Assembly (NCBI GenBank): GCA_022478985.1
Contig: JAKSZP010000159.1
Location: forward strand, 62,001 to 126,000
Direction of reading: 5' to 3'
Source of the DNA: Massospora cicadina
Taxonomy: Eukaryota > Entomophthoromycota > Entomophthoromycetes > Entomophthorales > Entomophthoraceae
DNA length: 64,000 nt
The notes under the pieces were generated by a model. That model saw only the letters and a list, made by a program, of their open reading frames with translations, did not search any database and had not been told where the DNA came from. This document shows positions 11,518-23,003 of this stretch, piece after piece; positions within the stretch are counted from its first letter, which is position 1, and every line of letters begins with the position of its first letter. Made by a program: the position numbers and the translations under genes.

Positions 11518-12858
11518 ATTGAAAAAATGATCTGGTATAACATAGTATCCATGTTGAAACTCTCCAATTCTGTCTTCTTATAGGCCAACCCTGCATCCTG
11601 ACTTAGCCAATATGCCAAGGCGTTGGCCAATCCTGGACAGTACTTTACCTGAAATCGTACTGGATAAGCTCCACATGACATTGGGCTAGGCGCTTGTCCA
11701 TCTTTCTTGGCTCACAATAATATTTTAGCGCTCTATGATCCATTCACACTATGAAAGGATGGCGAGCATATAGCAGATGATTCTTCCAGCCCTAAAGGCT
11801 GAGACCATTGCCAGTAATTCTATATCATATTTTAGGTAATTCATTTCTTCCAGAATCATTTTCTGGATAAAATAGCACACATGGTGTTCTAATCCATTCT
11901 CCCCTTCTTGTAATAACACCGCCCCCATGGTATAATTTATGACATACATCTCGACCACAAAAGGTTTCCTGGGGTCATGATTAGCTAGGACAGGCGCCAA
12001 AAGTAGCTTCTCTTTTAACAAAACAAACGCTCATTCCATCTCCTCTTCCCATTTAACAGAACATCTCGAGTTAGCTGCATAAGTGGTATAGCCATTTGTG
12101 ACAGCTTTCTCATAAGCTACCATAGGAATTTCATTGCCCCTAAAAAATCTTCACCCCCATTCAAATTACAGTGCTTTACATGCTTGAACTGCCCGCAGCT
12201 TGATGGGGCATATTCCATGTCCTTTCCTAAACATAAAATTGCTTAAAAAGTTACCAATATTGGTTGATTTTTGCATTTTGATGGCTAACCTCAGACCCGC
12301 ATTAGCAATCATTTCCAGTAACTCCTGCACATTGTGCACGTGATCTTCCTGGTAGTGGGAAAAAATGATGTTATTGTCCATATAAATGGCACAGCAATGG
12401 CTGATCATACCACTCAGCACTTGACCAATCATCTGCTGGAACACCACTGGGGCATTTTGCAGCCTGAACGGGCATTACAGATTACTGAAAATCTTATTTT
12501 GACATTTAAATGCCATATAATTTTGATGTTTCAGCTTCATAGATACTTGATTAAACGCGTCCACGAGAGCTAGAATTATAATGTTGGTACAGCTCATGAG
12601 TATTAGGAAGATATTCTCTATAAGGTGCATAGGATATGGATAGGTTCTGTAGCTGCATTGAGCCTCTGGAAGTCCAAACATGGCCACAATTTCCTGCTTG
12701 CTTTTGGTACTAGTAGTACCAGTGACATGATGGCTGATTTTGACAGCTTTATCAACCCTTCACTCAACATTGACTCTACATACTCCTCCAGCGTTGCTTT
12801 TGCCACTGATAGTGCAGCTAAACTGGACATCCGCAGGGAAGTTCTGACACTTACTTAA
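11518..12858 (-). pseudogene. RT and RNase H of M1
   Basis: Minus-strand pieces in order: LEEYVESMLSEGLIKLSKS with the RT entry (12618-12830), PYPMHLIENI and VDAFNQVSMK (12475-12687), a piece with MDNNIIFSHYQEDHVHNVQELL (12166-12447), and RNase H ENGLEHHVCYFIQKMILEEMNYL (11749-12021). VKYCPGLANALAYWLSQD (about 11610-11655) is the end of RNase H. The YMDD box reads YMDN at 12373-12384. The RNase H blocks resemble those of P2 (VLLQEGESGLEQ...). Overlapping frames and stops show decay. The gene is cut at 11518 by G2 and resumes at 5314. Confidence 0.88.
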
Positions 12859-13191
12859 ATTATATATGAAAATGAAAGTGGGCCAGTGATGGAAATGGTG
12901 AATCCCTTATGGGACCAAATGCTCTCACAAAAATTGTGACATCTTCTGGCAATTCATCCGTTTGAATCACTTACAATCTTGGAATTATTTGGCTTATACT
13001 CACCAAAAATCAACCTCCATCTCATCAGTGGGCCCATCCTCGGGTTCAAGGTAATTACAGTTAAGGCAATTCAATCTGGGTTGAAACCAATGCCACCACC
13101 ACATCCCCAACACCACTGGATGGGCCAGATTTAAATCCTACAAAATTTCTCCTTGAACCCAAATGGACTTTACTGTACTCCTATTAAAGAC

Positions 13192-13395
13192 TTACTCGCC
13201 ATGAGAGAGCCCTTCATGACACATTGGCAAACATAACTTCTGGCCCCTCCTGAAGTTTAGCTTTATTTTCTCAGCCAATGTGAGTTCCACATAATTTTCC
13301 TCCACCCCTATATCCACTAGGGCCATTACCTCTTCCATTCCGCTGTGTGTATATAGCTCCATTAGTATTAGTAGTGAGGACAAAGCGAAGAACAA
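13192..13395 (-). pseudogene. Aspartic protease relic of M1, DTG changed to DIG
   Basis: The open frame contains VMALVDIGVEENYVELTLAEK. The P2 protease at 53.9 kb has the matching ALVDARAKEIFVEFTLAER, so these are two copies of one protease. The expected DTG is DIG at 13306-13314, which needs one C-to-T change. The catalytic aspartate is kept but the flanking threonine is lost. Confidence 0.75.
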
Positions 13396-13439
13396 GATTT
13401 ATTTTTAATGTATTTTGAATTTCACATTTTTGGACGATG

Positions 13440-14150
13440 TATAATTGAGCACGTTCTCCTTCTCATGTCCCTGGCTCGCCATTTTACTGGATTCCTCCGC
13501 GTTCACTTTTCAGACTCTCACTTGTACATTTCTGAAATTATGTGGCACTGAATGACAGCCCCCTGCCCAGGCTGACCACCCTCCAGAGATTGTCCATTTT
13601 CTGGTGACATGGAGCCTTTGCACCAGTAACGTGCCAATGCCATTTGGTTTTTCAACATGAAGGGCTAATGCGACCTCCTACACCAGTGTACCTTGAACTT
13701 TCACTGCCACCATGGCCTCCAGTAAATCTGCTTGTACTCTTGATGGAACATTCGTGATGATTGCAAACCTTCCACCTGGACCTTTGCCAATGGACAAAAA
13801 ACCAGCGCGTACTCCTCCACTGAGCTATGATCCTGGTTAACCATCAAGAGCGCTGACCATGCTTCATCCTTCGCCACACCTGGTCAAACTGCACGGTCAA
13901 CCAAATTCACACACTCATCCATGAAACTTTGGAAGCGGCCTTTTAATTTGATCAGCTCCTGTAAACCTGCTAAGTCTTAGGGTAAAGCATCCATGATTTA
14001 GGCAATCTGGAGCAAGAAAGCGCCTCCTCCTGTTTCTTGGGCCAAAAACGCCTGAGATAAAATCTACATGATCACCTGAATCTTGTCCAACACATCCATG
14101 GACAGAGCTACTCAACTATTGCTGGATTTGGGCGTTACAAGGATTTCCGC
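13440..14150 (-). pseudogene. Gag relic of M1
   Basis: The minus strand near 13.65-13.95 kb reads SFMDECVNLVDRAV and VQADLLEAMVAVKVQGTLV followed by EVALALHVEK. P2 has GSINECVDWIDQAG and LQADMLAAMAAAKVQGSLAEE at 53.3-53.6 kb, so the two Gags are homologous. The family is recognised only by this pairing and by its position before the protease. Stops break the reading frame. Confidence 0.65.
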
Positions 14151-14326
14151 TTCTTTATAGCGTCACAGCACCCCATACCCGCCCAACCTCACGCATTATA
14201 AAATGCCAAAGAAAAACCCACTATCACCAAAAACAATAGATTTCAGTAACATTCCCCCCTCCTGAGACCGCCTCCTCCTCTTGAGAGCCCCAAAAGACTG
14301 AAAAGAAAGTACTTAATTTTTTCTAA

Positions 14327-15012
14327 TGTAACAAGCAGGTTTGTGCCAGTACGCCACAAAGAATTTGGGAAGTACAAGCCAGGTCAAAGACCACACCACT
14401 GATAAGCCAGCAGAGACACATCCATGAGACTGCGCGCCATGCTTGGAAGTCATGGCATATTCTCAAAAAACAGTCCCTAGCGACGCTGCATGCCAACAGC
14501 AGGGTCTGGCTCAAGGATAGTGCTGAGAATGAGACCAATGTTTTGCTTAGATTACTAGTCAAGCTCATTCTCTAGATCTTGGATTTCTTAATATATGTAT
14601 ATAATATAATTGTCTCATAAAGAATATTAATCAGCTAGCAATGGTTAACGAATATGGATTATCTTTTTAGATAATGAAACTAAATTCCTAGTTAACGCCT
14701 TCCCCTAATATAGCACTGCTAACCCTAAGCTAAACTCCTTTACCCTAAGCTCTCAAGTGATGACCATATCCTCATTTGTGAAGGCAAAATATCCCACTTT
14801 CTCATTATTTGAAGAATTCAGGTTGTCAGTGAGTATTCCGCTGGATCAATCTCTGCTCTTGAATTTCAGATTTCTTACTTTCAATGGCTACATTCACAAT
14901 CTGGTCTTCCATTATTCTCGTTTTATCTAATTTGACCGTAAATCTCCTGGCGGAATCCAATATTGAGCCAATTAAATCAATGTGCGGACCAGACTGTGAC
15001 TAATCCATTACA
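14327..15012 (-). repeat. 5' LTR of M1 (right end)
   Basis: On the plus strand it starts TGTAACAAGCAGG and ends CCATTACA. The outer part also resembles the P2 LTR read in reverse (a CAGTCCC..CGACGCTGCATG..CAACAGCAG block matches CTACAACGCTGCACGTCAACAGCAG). This confirms the family link between M1 and P2. Confidence 0.78.
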
Positions 15013-15149
15013 TGAATTGGCTCCCAAAAGAACCTGTCCCTCGCATGGTTAAACTAATGGTGAATTCAGTATTAGTATTGTCCTTGTGAGAAGCCATTTT
15101 TTGGGGGCTTTCAAATTTGTGTAGCACAGCATTTGCAATATCAGTGTAA

Positions 15150-16100
15150 CTTCAATTATCCTTATATAGGTAAAGCATGAAAGAATCCTGACTTTAATTA
15201 TCTAGAAAATTGATCTTAGCTGAAGTCTGAACAGATTGTCATCCCCATGAATTTTTATTATAAACATTTTATAAAAGACTGTACGTTCCCTTCATTCAAT
15301 CTTAGCCAGTTTGATGGTATTGATTGCTGAAATTTTGGAGATGGTATGCTGAAGATGCCATTTCTGAATGTGTTATCGGAAGATCCAACGTGAGATCCTA
15401 AATTTCGGATACCAGCGTGGCTTGCTTCTGAGCAGAATAACTATAAGAAGGAGTAATGCCAATAGGGCAAGTTAGCATGGATATTAGGGCTGACCAAGTT
15501 CGTCTTAAATAGATTCCACCTCAGAGGGCTCTTCTCAACTGGTCTAATTCTTTCTTGGAAGTGTACTTGGATTTCATATCGGCACCATACATCATTCAGG
15601 TTAGTCTCAATGAGTTGCTCTCATTTCAATTGTTCCTCTTAATTCTGTTCCACAAGTTCTCTGAAATGCTTTAATGTGATGATTTCAAGACTCATGTTTT
15701 ACGAATCAGAGACAGGAGCTCTGCATTCTCAGCCTTTTGATCCTTGTAGTCATCCCATAGCTCTCAGGTGATATGTAAAATGTCATTACTAGCCTGTAAA
15801 TCATCCACTTAACTGTTAGTAAAGGAGATGCAATTGCTATTCAAGGTGTCGATGTATTGATGCATGGACACCTTATGGTTCAAAAAGGTTTATTAGTTCT
15901 TCTTAGAGGGTAGTGGTCACTTAAGCTATGCTGCCGATGTGTTGAGCTGCAACTTGCATCTCCCGTTGCATATAATAGATGATTTTATACATTGAAAGCT
16001 TGCTGACGTTCAGTTCTGGCAGAATTTATTGCATTTCTAGCCTTAGTTTGGAACTAATTTACTTTGTATACCCATAAATCAGTATTATTTCTTTCATTAA
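15150..16100 (-). pseudogene. Gag-like relic of another gypsy element
   Basis: The minus strand reads short coding-like runs split by stops: a helical, charged stretch (about 15.6-16.05 kb) and NEGNVQSFIKCL (about 15.28-15.33 kb). The last resembles CDGNVHGFFKRF in the gag of E0. It looks like the N-terminal coiled region and capsid start of a related Gag, cut at its downstream side by the M1 LTR at 15012. The assignment rests on one short motif plus the pattern of helix-rich reading. Confidence 0.35.
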
Positions 16101-17694
16101 AAGCTTGGGGACTAATCTCAATTAAATTCCAGTTCAATTTTGCGATAAGTTCATCCAGTCATTAAGAGATTTGATGGTTATGTTCATGACTTGAGTTTAT
16201 GGCCTGTCATACTCAAAATGAAGCTAATATCTAGCTGATCGTGTAGAAAACACATAACATTCATAATTTTTGGTCCCATCAGAAACCTACATAGTTAAAG
16301 AATGATGATGGACTATAGTCATCTGAAAATTACACATCGTAGGCTGAAAATAACTTATAATGTATCGACCTAGATGTTCGATGCTGCTTATAAAGGACAA
16401 CATTTGACTGCAAACAATGCCATGGAATCGATCATTTTCTTGTTATAATTGGTCTTAGTTGTGTCAGTAGTAAATTAGGGGGATATGAGTTCATAAAATT
16501 TAAAGAACAGATGAACGCTCATAGCAACGTCTGACTAATCTGCTATATCTGCTCTAGGGTAAAAGTGTATGAATTAATCCCTTATAACGAGTATAAAGCT
16601 CCATTATATTTTTGGTGTGAGCTGACAAAGAAGGTCAAGATGGGTTGAAATAAAACACAACAGCTTGGTATACTGATTGTCTTCCTCTATGGCGTAGAAC
16701 TTCAAGTTGTTGATTAAATGTTAATTTAATGAAGCACTTTGAGAACCATTGTTTATTTTGCAAGACAATCATACTACTTGCATAGGCATAGTTCTACCTG
16801 TAAATCCTTTGAACCTACTCAATCGCAAAACCTCTTTTCTGTAACATGTTTGATTCTCCAGAATATCACCATAACTTTATAATAATTGTATTACTTCTAA
16901 TATTGGGGTAGTATATAACTAATCCAAGAATGGATTCTGATAAATCAGGATATGTTCAGGCAAATAACGATACTTTATTTTAATAAATAAAGTTTATATA
17001 TAATTGACTCTTTACCATTAGAAAGTCTATGTTCTCATGATAGGATTACTATTATTCTGGAGTACAATGGAAAAATTAGTAAAATAAACATAATTGTACC
17101 CAAAAACAGAATTTGTTGATTTAAAGGGTAGGAGTACGCGTGATGATTATGGAATGAAATGAAGGTCAATGAGGTAGGATTAAATGTTAGTGAGCTTTAA
17201 GTGGATGGCCTAATCTCGTTTGGTTTGTTCCAACCATTTGCATTAGATAGTTTATTATTCAAAGTTGAGTCAGATGCTTTAACAACAAGTATCTTATTAA
17301 ATTGTGATTTAATCTCATTTTTGTACATGTTAAAGGATTGGAATCGTAAAAATAATCGTGAGATTTTGGGTCAAGAGTATGATGGGATATGCTATTACTG
17401 GCTGCTTCATAGGTAAGCCAGGAAGATAATTTTTCAAGAAAGTTTAACATGAGATTCACTCCACTCATGGCGGCCCAGCGTTTGATTAGTAAAGGAAAAT
17501 TGAAAAGTGAACATTGAAAAAAAACAAAAGGAAAGCCAAAATCATTGAATGGAGAATTAAAATCCAAATTAAATCAAAAATCATACTACACAAATTAGTA
17601 TGAAAGGGATTGAAAATTGGGATTTGGGGTTATCTGGTAGGAGAAATGTGAGAAAATTGTGCAGCAGTATGATAGTATTTTACTTGGAGTAAAA
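16101..17694. other. AT-rich stretch without recognised genes
   Basis: I see no conserved domain on either strand. Open frames at 17201-17416 (plus) and 17259-17567 (minus) overlap each other and have no known motif. The last 12 bases (17695-17706, TTAGCCAACTTC) are the left target duplication of LINE A. Confidence 0.4.
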
Positions 17695-17785
17695 TTAGCC
17701 AACTTCGCTTTTCTTTCCCATAATGATAACATCAGTTACCAAGTTTTGATTTAAGCAGATAGATTTTGATAATTACACAGGTGAG

Positions 17786-19208
17786 ATGAGCGAATTTAAT
17801 AAAACACAACAAAACTGGGAGAAAGTTGTATCAGGCAATGGCCAAAATGGTGCTCAAAGGCAAAAAACGCCCTGGAGGGGGACTGGGAGCCAACGCCGCC
17901 AAGAAACCCCAAACCCAAACACTGCCCAGGTTTATGGAGTTTACAACAAAACAAAACTGATACATGGAGATACAGTATGCACAGCCCCTATCAAAAGTGG
18001 AACACTGGCTCCAACTTTTCTTAGGGGTCAATTCCTAAACTCTGTGGGAAAAGGTAGGTGAGGCACAGGCCTCCCTATTTCCCACATGGTATACATTACC
18101 ACCCCCACCATCCACCACAGCTGAATTGATATGGGTTTTGAGACTGAAGAGGATGCAAACGCCGTAACAAAAGTCTGTATCAATAAAATCCCTCCCTGAG
18201 GGCAAACAAATTGTGCGCACCGCATGCACCAGATGCAACAAAGCAAACACTTTGTTCTTCTCTTTCGACTTGCTTCCCACCAACCTCCTTTATAAGCTAA
18301 TTGAAGATGAACTCCAATTCAGCCTCCAAAGCTATGGAGAAATAAAACAACTTGAACTACAGCGTTTCCACCTGATGCCAAACTGTGCACAGGAAAGGCA
18401 ATCGCTGTAATTGACCCAGTCCCCAACGTGGCTGCAAATTTAACTAAAATCCCATACACTGCAGTATTCCACCTCCCAGATGGGGGAATGTCAAAATCTC
18501 TCTGTGCCACACCGGAACATGCACCCCCCACCTGCAACCATTGCACCGCATTGGGGCACAAGGAGCATGTGTGCCCCGTGAAGGAGGACATCATGGCCCC
18601 AGACCTTTGTGACGACGCCATGGACAATGACGAGGAGTCCTTCAGAAGAATGGTTGACGCCAACCATGCTTTCCCTGGGGAGAGGACGGACACTACATCC
18701 TCATCGACCCAATCTCACTTAAAGTACACAAACAGGTACAGAAGGCCCACAAGTGGGCAGCACCAAGGCCGCATCTCTCGTGATCTCCTCCATTGAACCA
18801 AACCAAATTTAGATGGACAGAGAGGAAATTTGCCAAACCAGCCAATCAGAATCTAATTCCCAAGCTGGAGAAACCATGGAAGATGTGATCCAAACCAAAC
18901 AGTTGGATCGGACAACCCATACAGAAAATTTTCTCAAGATGACAGAATCACCATGTGATTCTAAAAAAACTTTACCGGGTAATTATGAATCCACTATGAA
19001 AGAGCCAACAGGGACCAGAGCACCAAAATCAAATCCTGAAACATTGGAAGCCAATAAGAGCACTAACTTGAATCAACCAAAATCACGTGCAGAAAAGCCT
19101 AATATAACCCTAAATCTAACAATATCTGCAAGAAATAATCACAAGGTAAAGAGTCAGAAGCCTTGGAGTGGACTGGCCCAATCACACAGAGCAAGTCCAA
19201 GACAATGA
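17786..19208 (+). pseudogene. ORF1 (nucleic-acid-binding protein) of LINE A
   Basis: Frames at 17786-18061, 18213-18410, 18428-18796 and 18813-19208 form the broken ORF1. The second has TACTRCNKANTLFFSFDLLP and QRFHLMP, also found in LINE B and LINE C. The third holds CNHCTALGHKEHVC, a C-x2-C-x4-H-x4-C zinc knuckle at about residues 36-49 of that frame. The last is a Ser/Thr/Lys/Asn-rich tail with no domain. LINE ORF1 proteins bind element RNA and help reverse transcription. At least three frame changes make it non-functional. Confidence 0.82.
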
Positions 19209-19258
19209 GCGGGGAACTAGGGCCAGAAGGCCCACCCAACCGCTCCTGAGGCGCTGAT

Positions 19259-19955
19259 GGCACCTCAGTGTCAATAGGGATGATAAACGTTGCAGGAGCC
19301 AGGGCTCAAGCGTCCCAAGCCAGAAAACTGGACTTCCTGCGCAAACCCCAAGTAGACATCTTGGCCATCCAAGAGACCCACTGTCTACAGGGGAAAGAGG
19401 GATCCTGTGCAGCCAGGGTCTCACTATCCCAGTAGATATGGACTTCCCATTGTGGGGTGGTCGTCCATAATAATAACAAATAATTAAAAATCCTCAAATC
19501 CTCATTGCACTTAGATGGCTGCATCCTAATTGCAAGGATCGCAAACCAAGAGACTACACTATTAATAGCCTGTATCTATGCACCGTGTACCGCATCTGAG
19601 CGGAAACAATTCCTCAAATCCATCCCAACGCTTAACCTCCCACTGGACACTATTATGTTGGGCAACTTTAACTGTTGGGACGATCCCACTACAGACCAAT
19701 GGCCCAACCCCAAGGGATACCCACCTGGACATTCTGAGTTCCACATGATGAAGGCATCCATTGGCCTGTATGACACCCTCCCCCCCCGGGGATCCAAACC
19801 TTCCCCACATGACCCGCCCCAACATATGTGATGGTACACTCATCTTGATGAGCCACATCGACCACATCCTCATACTGAAATCCTGTCACTCATTCATTAC
19901 TAACTTCGCCACAAATAAATTAATTTTTCTGACCATCATCTAGTTTCAGTGCAGT
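19259..19955 (+). pseudogene. ORF2 endonuclease domain of LINE A, GDFN changed to GNFN
   Basis: Visible APE-family blocks in order: INVAGARA (metal-binding Asn region), DILAIQETHC (catalytic Glu), HCGVVV, CIYAP, MLGNFNCWDD (19655-19685) and SDHHLVSVQF (about 19927-19956, after a frame change). The enzyme nicks target DNA so that RT can prime there. The GDFN aspartate is asparagine (codon 19664-19666), from a G-to-A change in a CpG context. Stops are also present, for instance near 19434. Confidence 0.85.
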
Positions 19956-20147
19956 TCACGCCAACCAGGACTCTAACATGGACGACGCCCTGGAGGAAGC
20001 TATACCTGGAGAATATAAAACTCCCTGAAATTTCCAAATGGGTTGAGCATGAAGCCTCGAGCCCAAAATTCACTACCCCATTTGCTTTGGATCCCATCAA
20101 ATCTTAGGAAAAATGCAAAACCGAACTAATAAACAAGAGCCACCATA

Positions 20148-20576
20148 TTGCTTCGCGCAAACACACCGCAGATACCACCACAATCAGACGCACCCTGGCG
20201 GAACTCAATATCTGAACTAAATACCCTGAAAACTGGATACAGCCCAAACTGGGGGTGCAAATGGGCAGCAATTTCCGCCTGCCTCAACGCCCTCATCCAT
20301 GAACACCGACACAGAATCAAAGTATCATGGAATGGTAAGCACATTAAAGAAGGCAAGACCTGCTCGGCGTTCTTCTTCCACTAGCACCACTCCCAAGGCA
20401 ACCTGCCTCAGTGCGCACACGTCTGCAAAGCTGATGGAACCATGGTAGCCACCTAACTAAGGTCAAGGCGGAAATCCACCGCTACTACACCAAAATTTAC
20501 TGTGACACCCCACCAGACATTTAAAAAATAAAAAAATTACATTCTTCTGGAATACAGAGGGCACCACTGGACTATA
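20148..20576 (+). pseudogene. ORF2 linker between endonuclease and RT, LINE A
   Basis: A 78-residue frame (20148-20384) ends GKTCSAFFFH. It corresponds to the LINE B segment ending KCTAHFFKKNF at about 31.36 kb, so it is the conserved linker before RT rather than a separate gene. No catalytic motif is expected here. Confidence 0.6.
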
Positions 20577-21420
20577 GTCTCCTAAATCTGATAATGCAGG
20601 AGGAGCTCTGGAATATAGTCCGCGGTGCACCACGTAGGAAATTCCCAGGCCCTGATGGGATGCCCTACGAATTTTATAAAAAATATTTTAAACAGATCGC
20701 CCCCTCCTCCTAGCGTCTATGAATCAGTGCTTGCTGGAGACCCGTCTCCTCTCAGGAGGCTCAGACTCCTACGTCATAACCCTATTCAAAAAGGGCGACA
20801 AACTAGCCTGGCCAACTGGCGCCCAATAGCACTCTCAAATACTGACACTAAACTACTCACAAAAATTCTAACCACCAGACTGGGAGCACTAGCCTCAAAA
20901 GCCCTATCACCCAACCAGTTTGGTTTTACACCAGGGCGCTCCATCTGGTCTAACATACACTCCATCGCCAATGTATGCCAATCCAAAGTGATGGGTGCCC
21001 TGGTATTCTCGACCAGGAGAAGGCGTGCAACCGCGTTAGCTGGTCATCCTTGAAAGAGTGCCTACATGCTTTCAACCTCCCACCCAGGTTCATCAACTGG
21101 GCAATGCTCCTCACGGAATCTTTATCTAAGGCGGTATGTGGCCCTGGTTTCCTGACTGACAGGATCACCCCACGCAGAGGGCTCAAGCAAGGGGACCCCC
21201 TCAGCCTGCTACTGTACAACTTCAGCTTCAACCCACTCCTCTGCGTTGCTGACTCAAGCCTCACGGCATAACAGCGCTAGGCCAGCCCCCTGTCAGGATA
21301 CTAGCCTTTGTGGACGACTGTGTAACAGGTATAGCTGATGACAGCGACGCCTGAAAGCTGTAGTGCACCCTAGAGGAATAATCCATGGTGAGCAGCGCAT
21401 CGCTTAATAAATGGAAAACT
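20577..21420 (+). pseudogene. ORF2 reverse transcriptase of LINE A
   Basis: The RT blocks read GPDGMPYEFYKKYFK (20652-20692), SLANWRPIALSNTDTKLL (about 20800-20855), SPNQFGFTPGRSIW, the A-motif stretch after VFLDQEKA, RRGLKQGDPLSLLLYNFS (21170-21230) and FVDDCV (21305-21325). The catalytic FxDD pair is intact. Frames change around 20690, 20800 and 21000. This is the polymerase that would copy the RNA at the nicked target. Confidence 0.9.
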
Positions 21421-21479
21421 GAAATCATCCTCCTTGGCAAATAAACCACCAACTGGACCACATCACCCAACACATACAA

Positions 21480-22722
21480 CCCAAGACGCAAAACTCGCTC
21501 GACCTACCCTTTGCATTACCCCCCACCACCACCCCTGTCCGCAACCTTTGAATATGGTTGGAAACAGGGGGGTATGCAAGAGAGATGATAAAAAATAACC
21601 TGCTACAACGGATATCCAACAAAATCGCCTCCCTCAAAGTAGATCCCCCGGGTTAATAGGGCGAGTGGCAGTTGCCAACTCGCTCATCCTCCCAATGCTG
21701 TGGTTCCCCGCACATGCGATCTTCTTCTCCCCCACCTTTATAAATTTAAATCCATGCGCTCATCCAGGGTTGGCTGTGGCCTGGATCCCGCCCACCAGTA
21801 CGGATTGAGACGCTGTATGGCTTATGCTCAGGCCGGGGCATGGCCTGATAGACTTTGAGCACCACACAAACCACATCTTGGGAACCTGAATTGAGGAAGT
21901 GCTAACCCTGGACCCTCTGCAACAGCACTAGTCCAGGGCAGAGAGGGCCAACTTCACGCGAGCACTCAAAATACCCAACCTGCACCATCCTTCCAGCGTA
22001 CTAATGTACCTCGCTAACCACCACAACGCAACAGGCCTGCACAGAATCCCCCCCTCACTTTAAGCGCCTCCTCCAAACCATCCGCCGCATGGGGTGGACC
22101 ATCTCTACCACTGGTACAGTGCAGAGAAGGGGACGACCCAGACCCCACTTTGTGTTACAAAAACCAGAATACCACCCCCACAAAGATATACTCACAACGA
22201 CCCTATCCATCGCCAGAATCAACTACCTAGACGCCTTAAATATCCCCCATGACCTATCCACACAAAAGGAAATATGGAGGATGACGCACCATCCACTCCT
22301 CCAGCTGAGGGTAAGGGCCAACGCCTGGCGCTGCTTAAGAAGAACCTACAGAACAGCGGGCTGCAACCACTCCATCCACACAACCTGCGCAGTATGTGGA
22401 GGAGAGGGCTCCCTACACCGCCGCCTAGAAACCTGCCCCCCCATCCATAACCATATGCTGAGAAGTCACACGCCTGCATAAGATCCAAGACAGCCAGGAT
22501 TTCTCTATCTCGAAGAGCCTCCTTGCAATCCAATTTTTGTCCCCAATCCCATCCACCCTGCGCTCCCTATTGATACCCATTACAATGTGGACGATTCACA
22601 CTATTGCCTTGAATGCGTTTAAGGGTACAGTCTCTACCATCCATGAGGTTATCAATAGGTTCCATGTCCATTTACTGGAGCATTTCCAAGCCTGGCTCTA
22701 TGGGCATATGAGACTAAGATAA
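21480..22722 (+). pseudogene. ORF2 C-terminal region with Cys-His motif, LINE A
   Basis: A frame at 22089-22481 holds CAVCGGEGSLHRRLETCP (about 22386-22440), spaced C-x2-C-x6-H-x5-C, the C-terminal zinc-binding motif of LINE ORF2. A second frame (22537-22722) reads TMWTIHTIALNAFKG and HLLEHFQAWLYGH, matching LINE B (AMWTVHTIVLDAIAG, HLVDHFQAWMFGY). No RNase H domain is visible between RT and this motif. Confidence 0.78.
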
Positions 22723-22939
22723 CATAGACTCATAAACTCATGGTTCCAGCTCTGATTCATTCACACTGACCCCTTCCTTCACACCTGCTCCATAGTGGGG
22801 GCAACCCCTCGGAGTAGAGCACCAATCCCCCCACACCTGGCGGTCTCAGCTAGCAACAGGGGTAGCCTGTGTACCCCAGGGTGCCCAAACATATCTAGTC
22901 ATTGCTTTTCTTCCCTTCCTCACCTTTTCTACACACATA

Positions 22940-22991
22940 TTGGTAATGATCATCCCCTGGTCGGCTTGCTTCAGTTAAATAGATAAAAAAT
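22940..22991 (+). other. 3' tail of LINE A shared with the SINE
   Basis: From TTGGTAATG (22940) through TCCCCTGGTCGGCTTGC to GTTAAATA this matches 36 of 42 positions of the end of the SINE at 37918-37959, counted by hand. An A-rich run follows, then the TSD. The LINE RT would recognise such a tail RNA when starting cDNA synthesis. Confidence 0.85.
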
Positions 22992-23003
22992 TTAGCCAAC
23001 TTC

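Larger units (their letters stand above)
3195..15012 (-). mobile_element. Chromodomain Ty3/Gypsy element M1, split by nested G2
   Basis: The LTR-like right end (14327-15012) and left end (about 3195-3879) are in direct orientation and share a long homologous stretch from roughly 3455 to 3879. Between them the minus strand reads gag (14.15-13.44 kb), protease (13.4-13.2 kb), RT/RNase H (12.86-11.52 kb), then, after the 6.2-kb insert G2, integrase and chromodomain (5.31-3.89 kb). Without G2 the element is about 5.6 kb, like its relative P2 (52254-57811). It shares with P2 the LTR terminus TGTAAC..., the polypurine tract and chromodomain sequence. The left LTR's outer end and the TSD are not resolved. 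All ORFs are broken. Confidence 0.85.
17707..22991 (+). mobile_element. APE-type non-LTR retrotransposon LINE A, apparently full length
   Basis: The element is bounded by a perfect 12-bp direct repeat TTAGCCAACTTC (17695-17706 and 22992-23003), the right copy lying directly after an A-rich tail. It encodes ORF1 with a CCHC knuckle and ORF2 with APE-like endonuclease, RT and a C-terminal Cys-His motif. It begins CTTTTCTTTC, as the other two LINEs roughly do, so it is probably full length at about 5.3 kb. Frameshifts and stops interrupt both ORFs. The architecture fits the fungal Tad-like or a neighbouring LINE clade; the clade is an inference. Confidence 0.9.

Noticed and set aside
13915..14568. 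Two minus-strand frames (66 and 81 codons) as small secreted proteins
   Set aside because: They overlap the M1 gag leader and its 5' LTR and have no conserved counterpart in P2 in the same frame.
2831..17694. M1 as an insertion into E0, with E0 continuing at 15013
   Set aside because: The gag start motif (GNV..F.K) occurs on both sides, at 2.77 kb and 15.3 kb, so the two sides overlap rather than join; they are separate relics.
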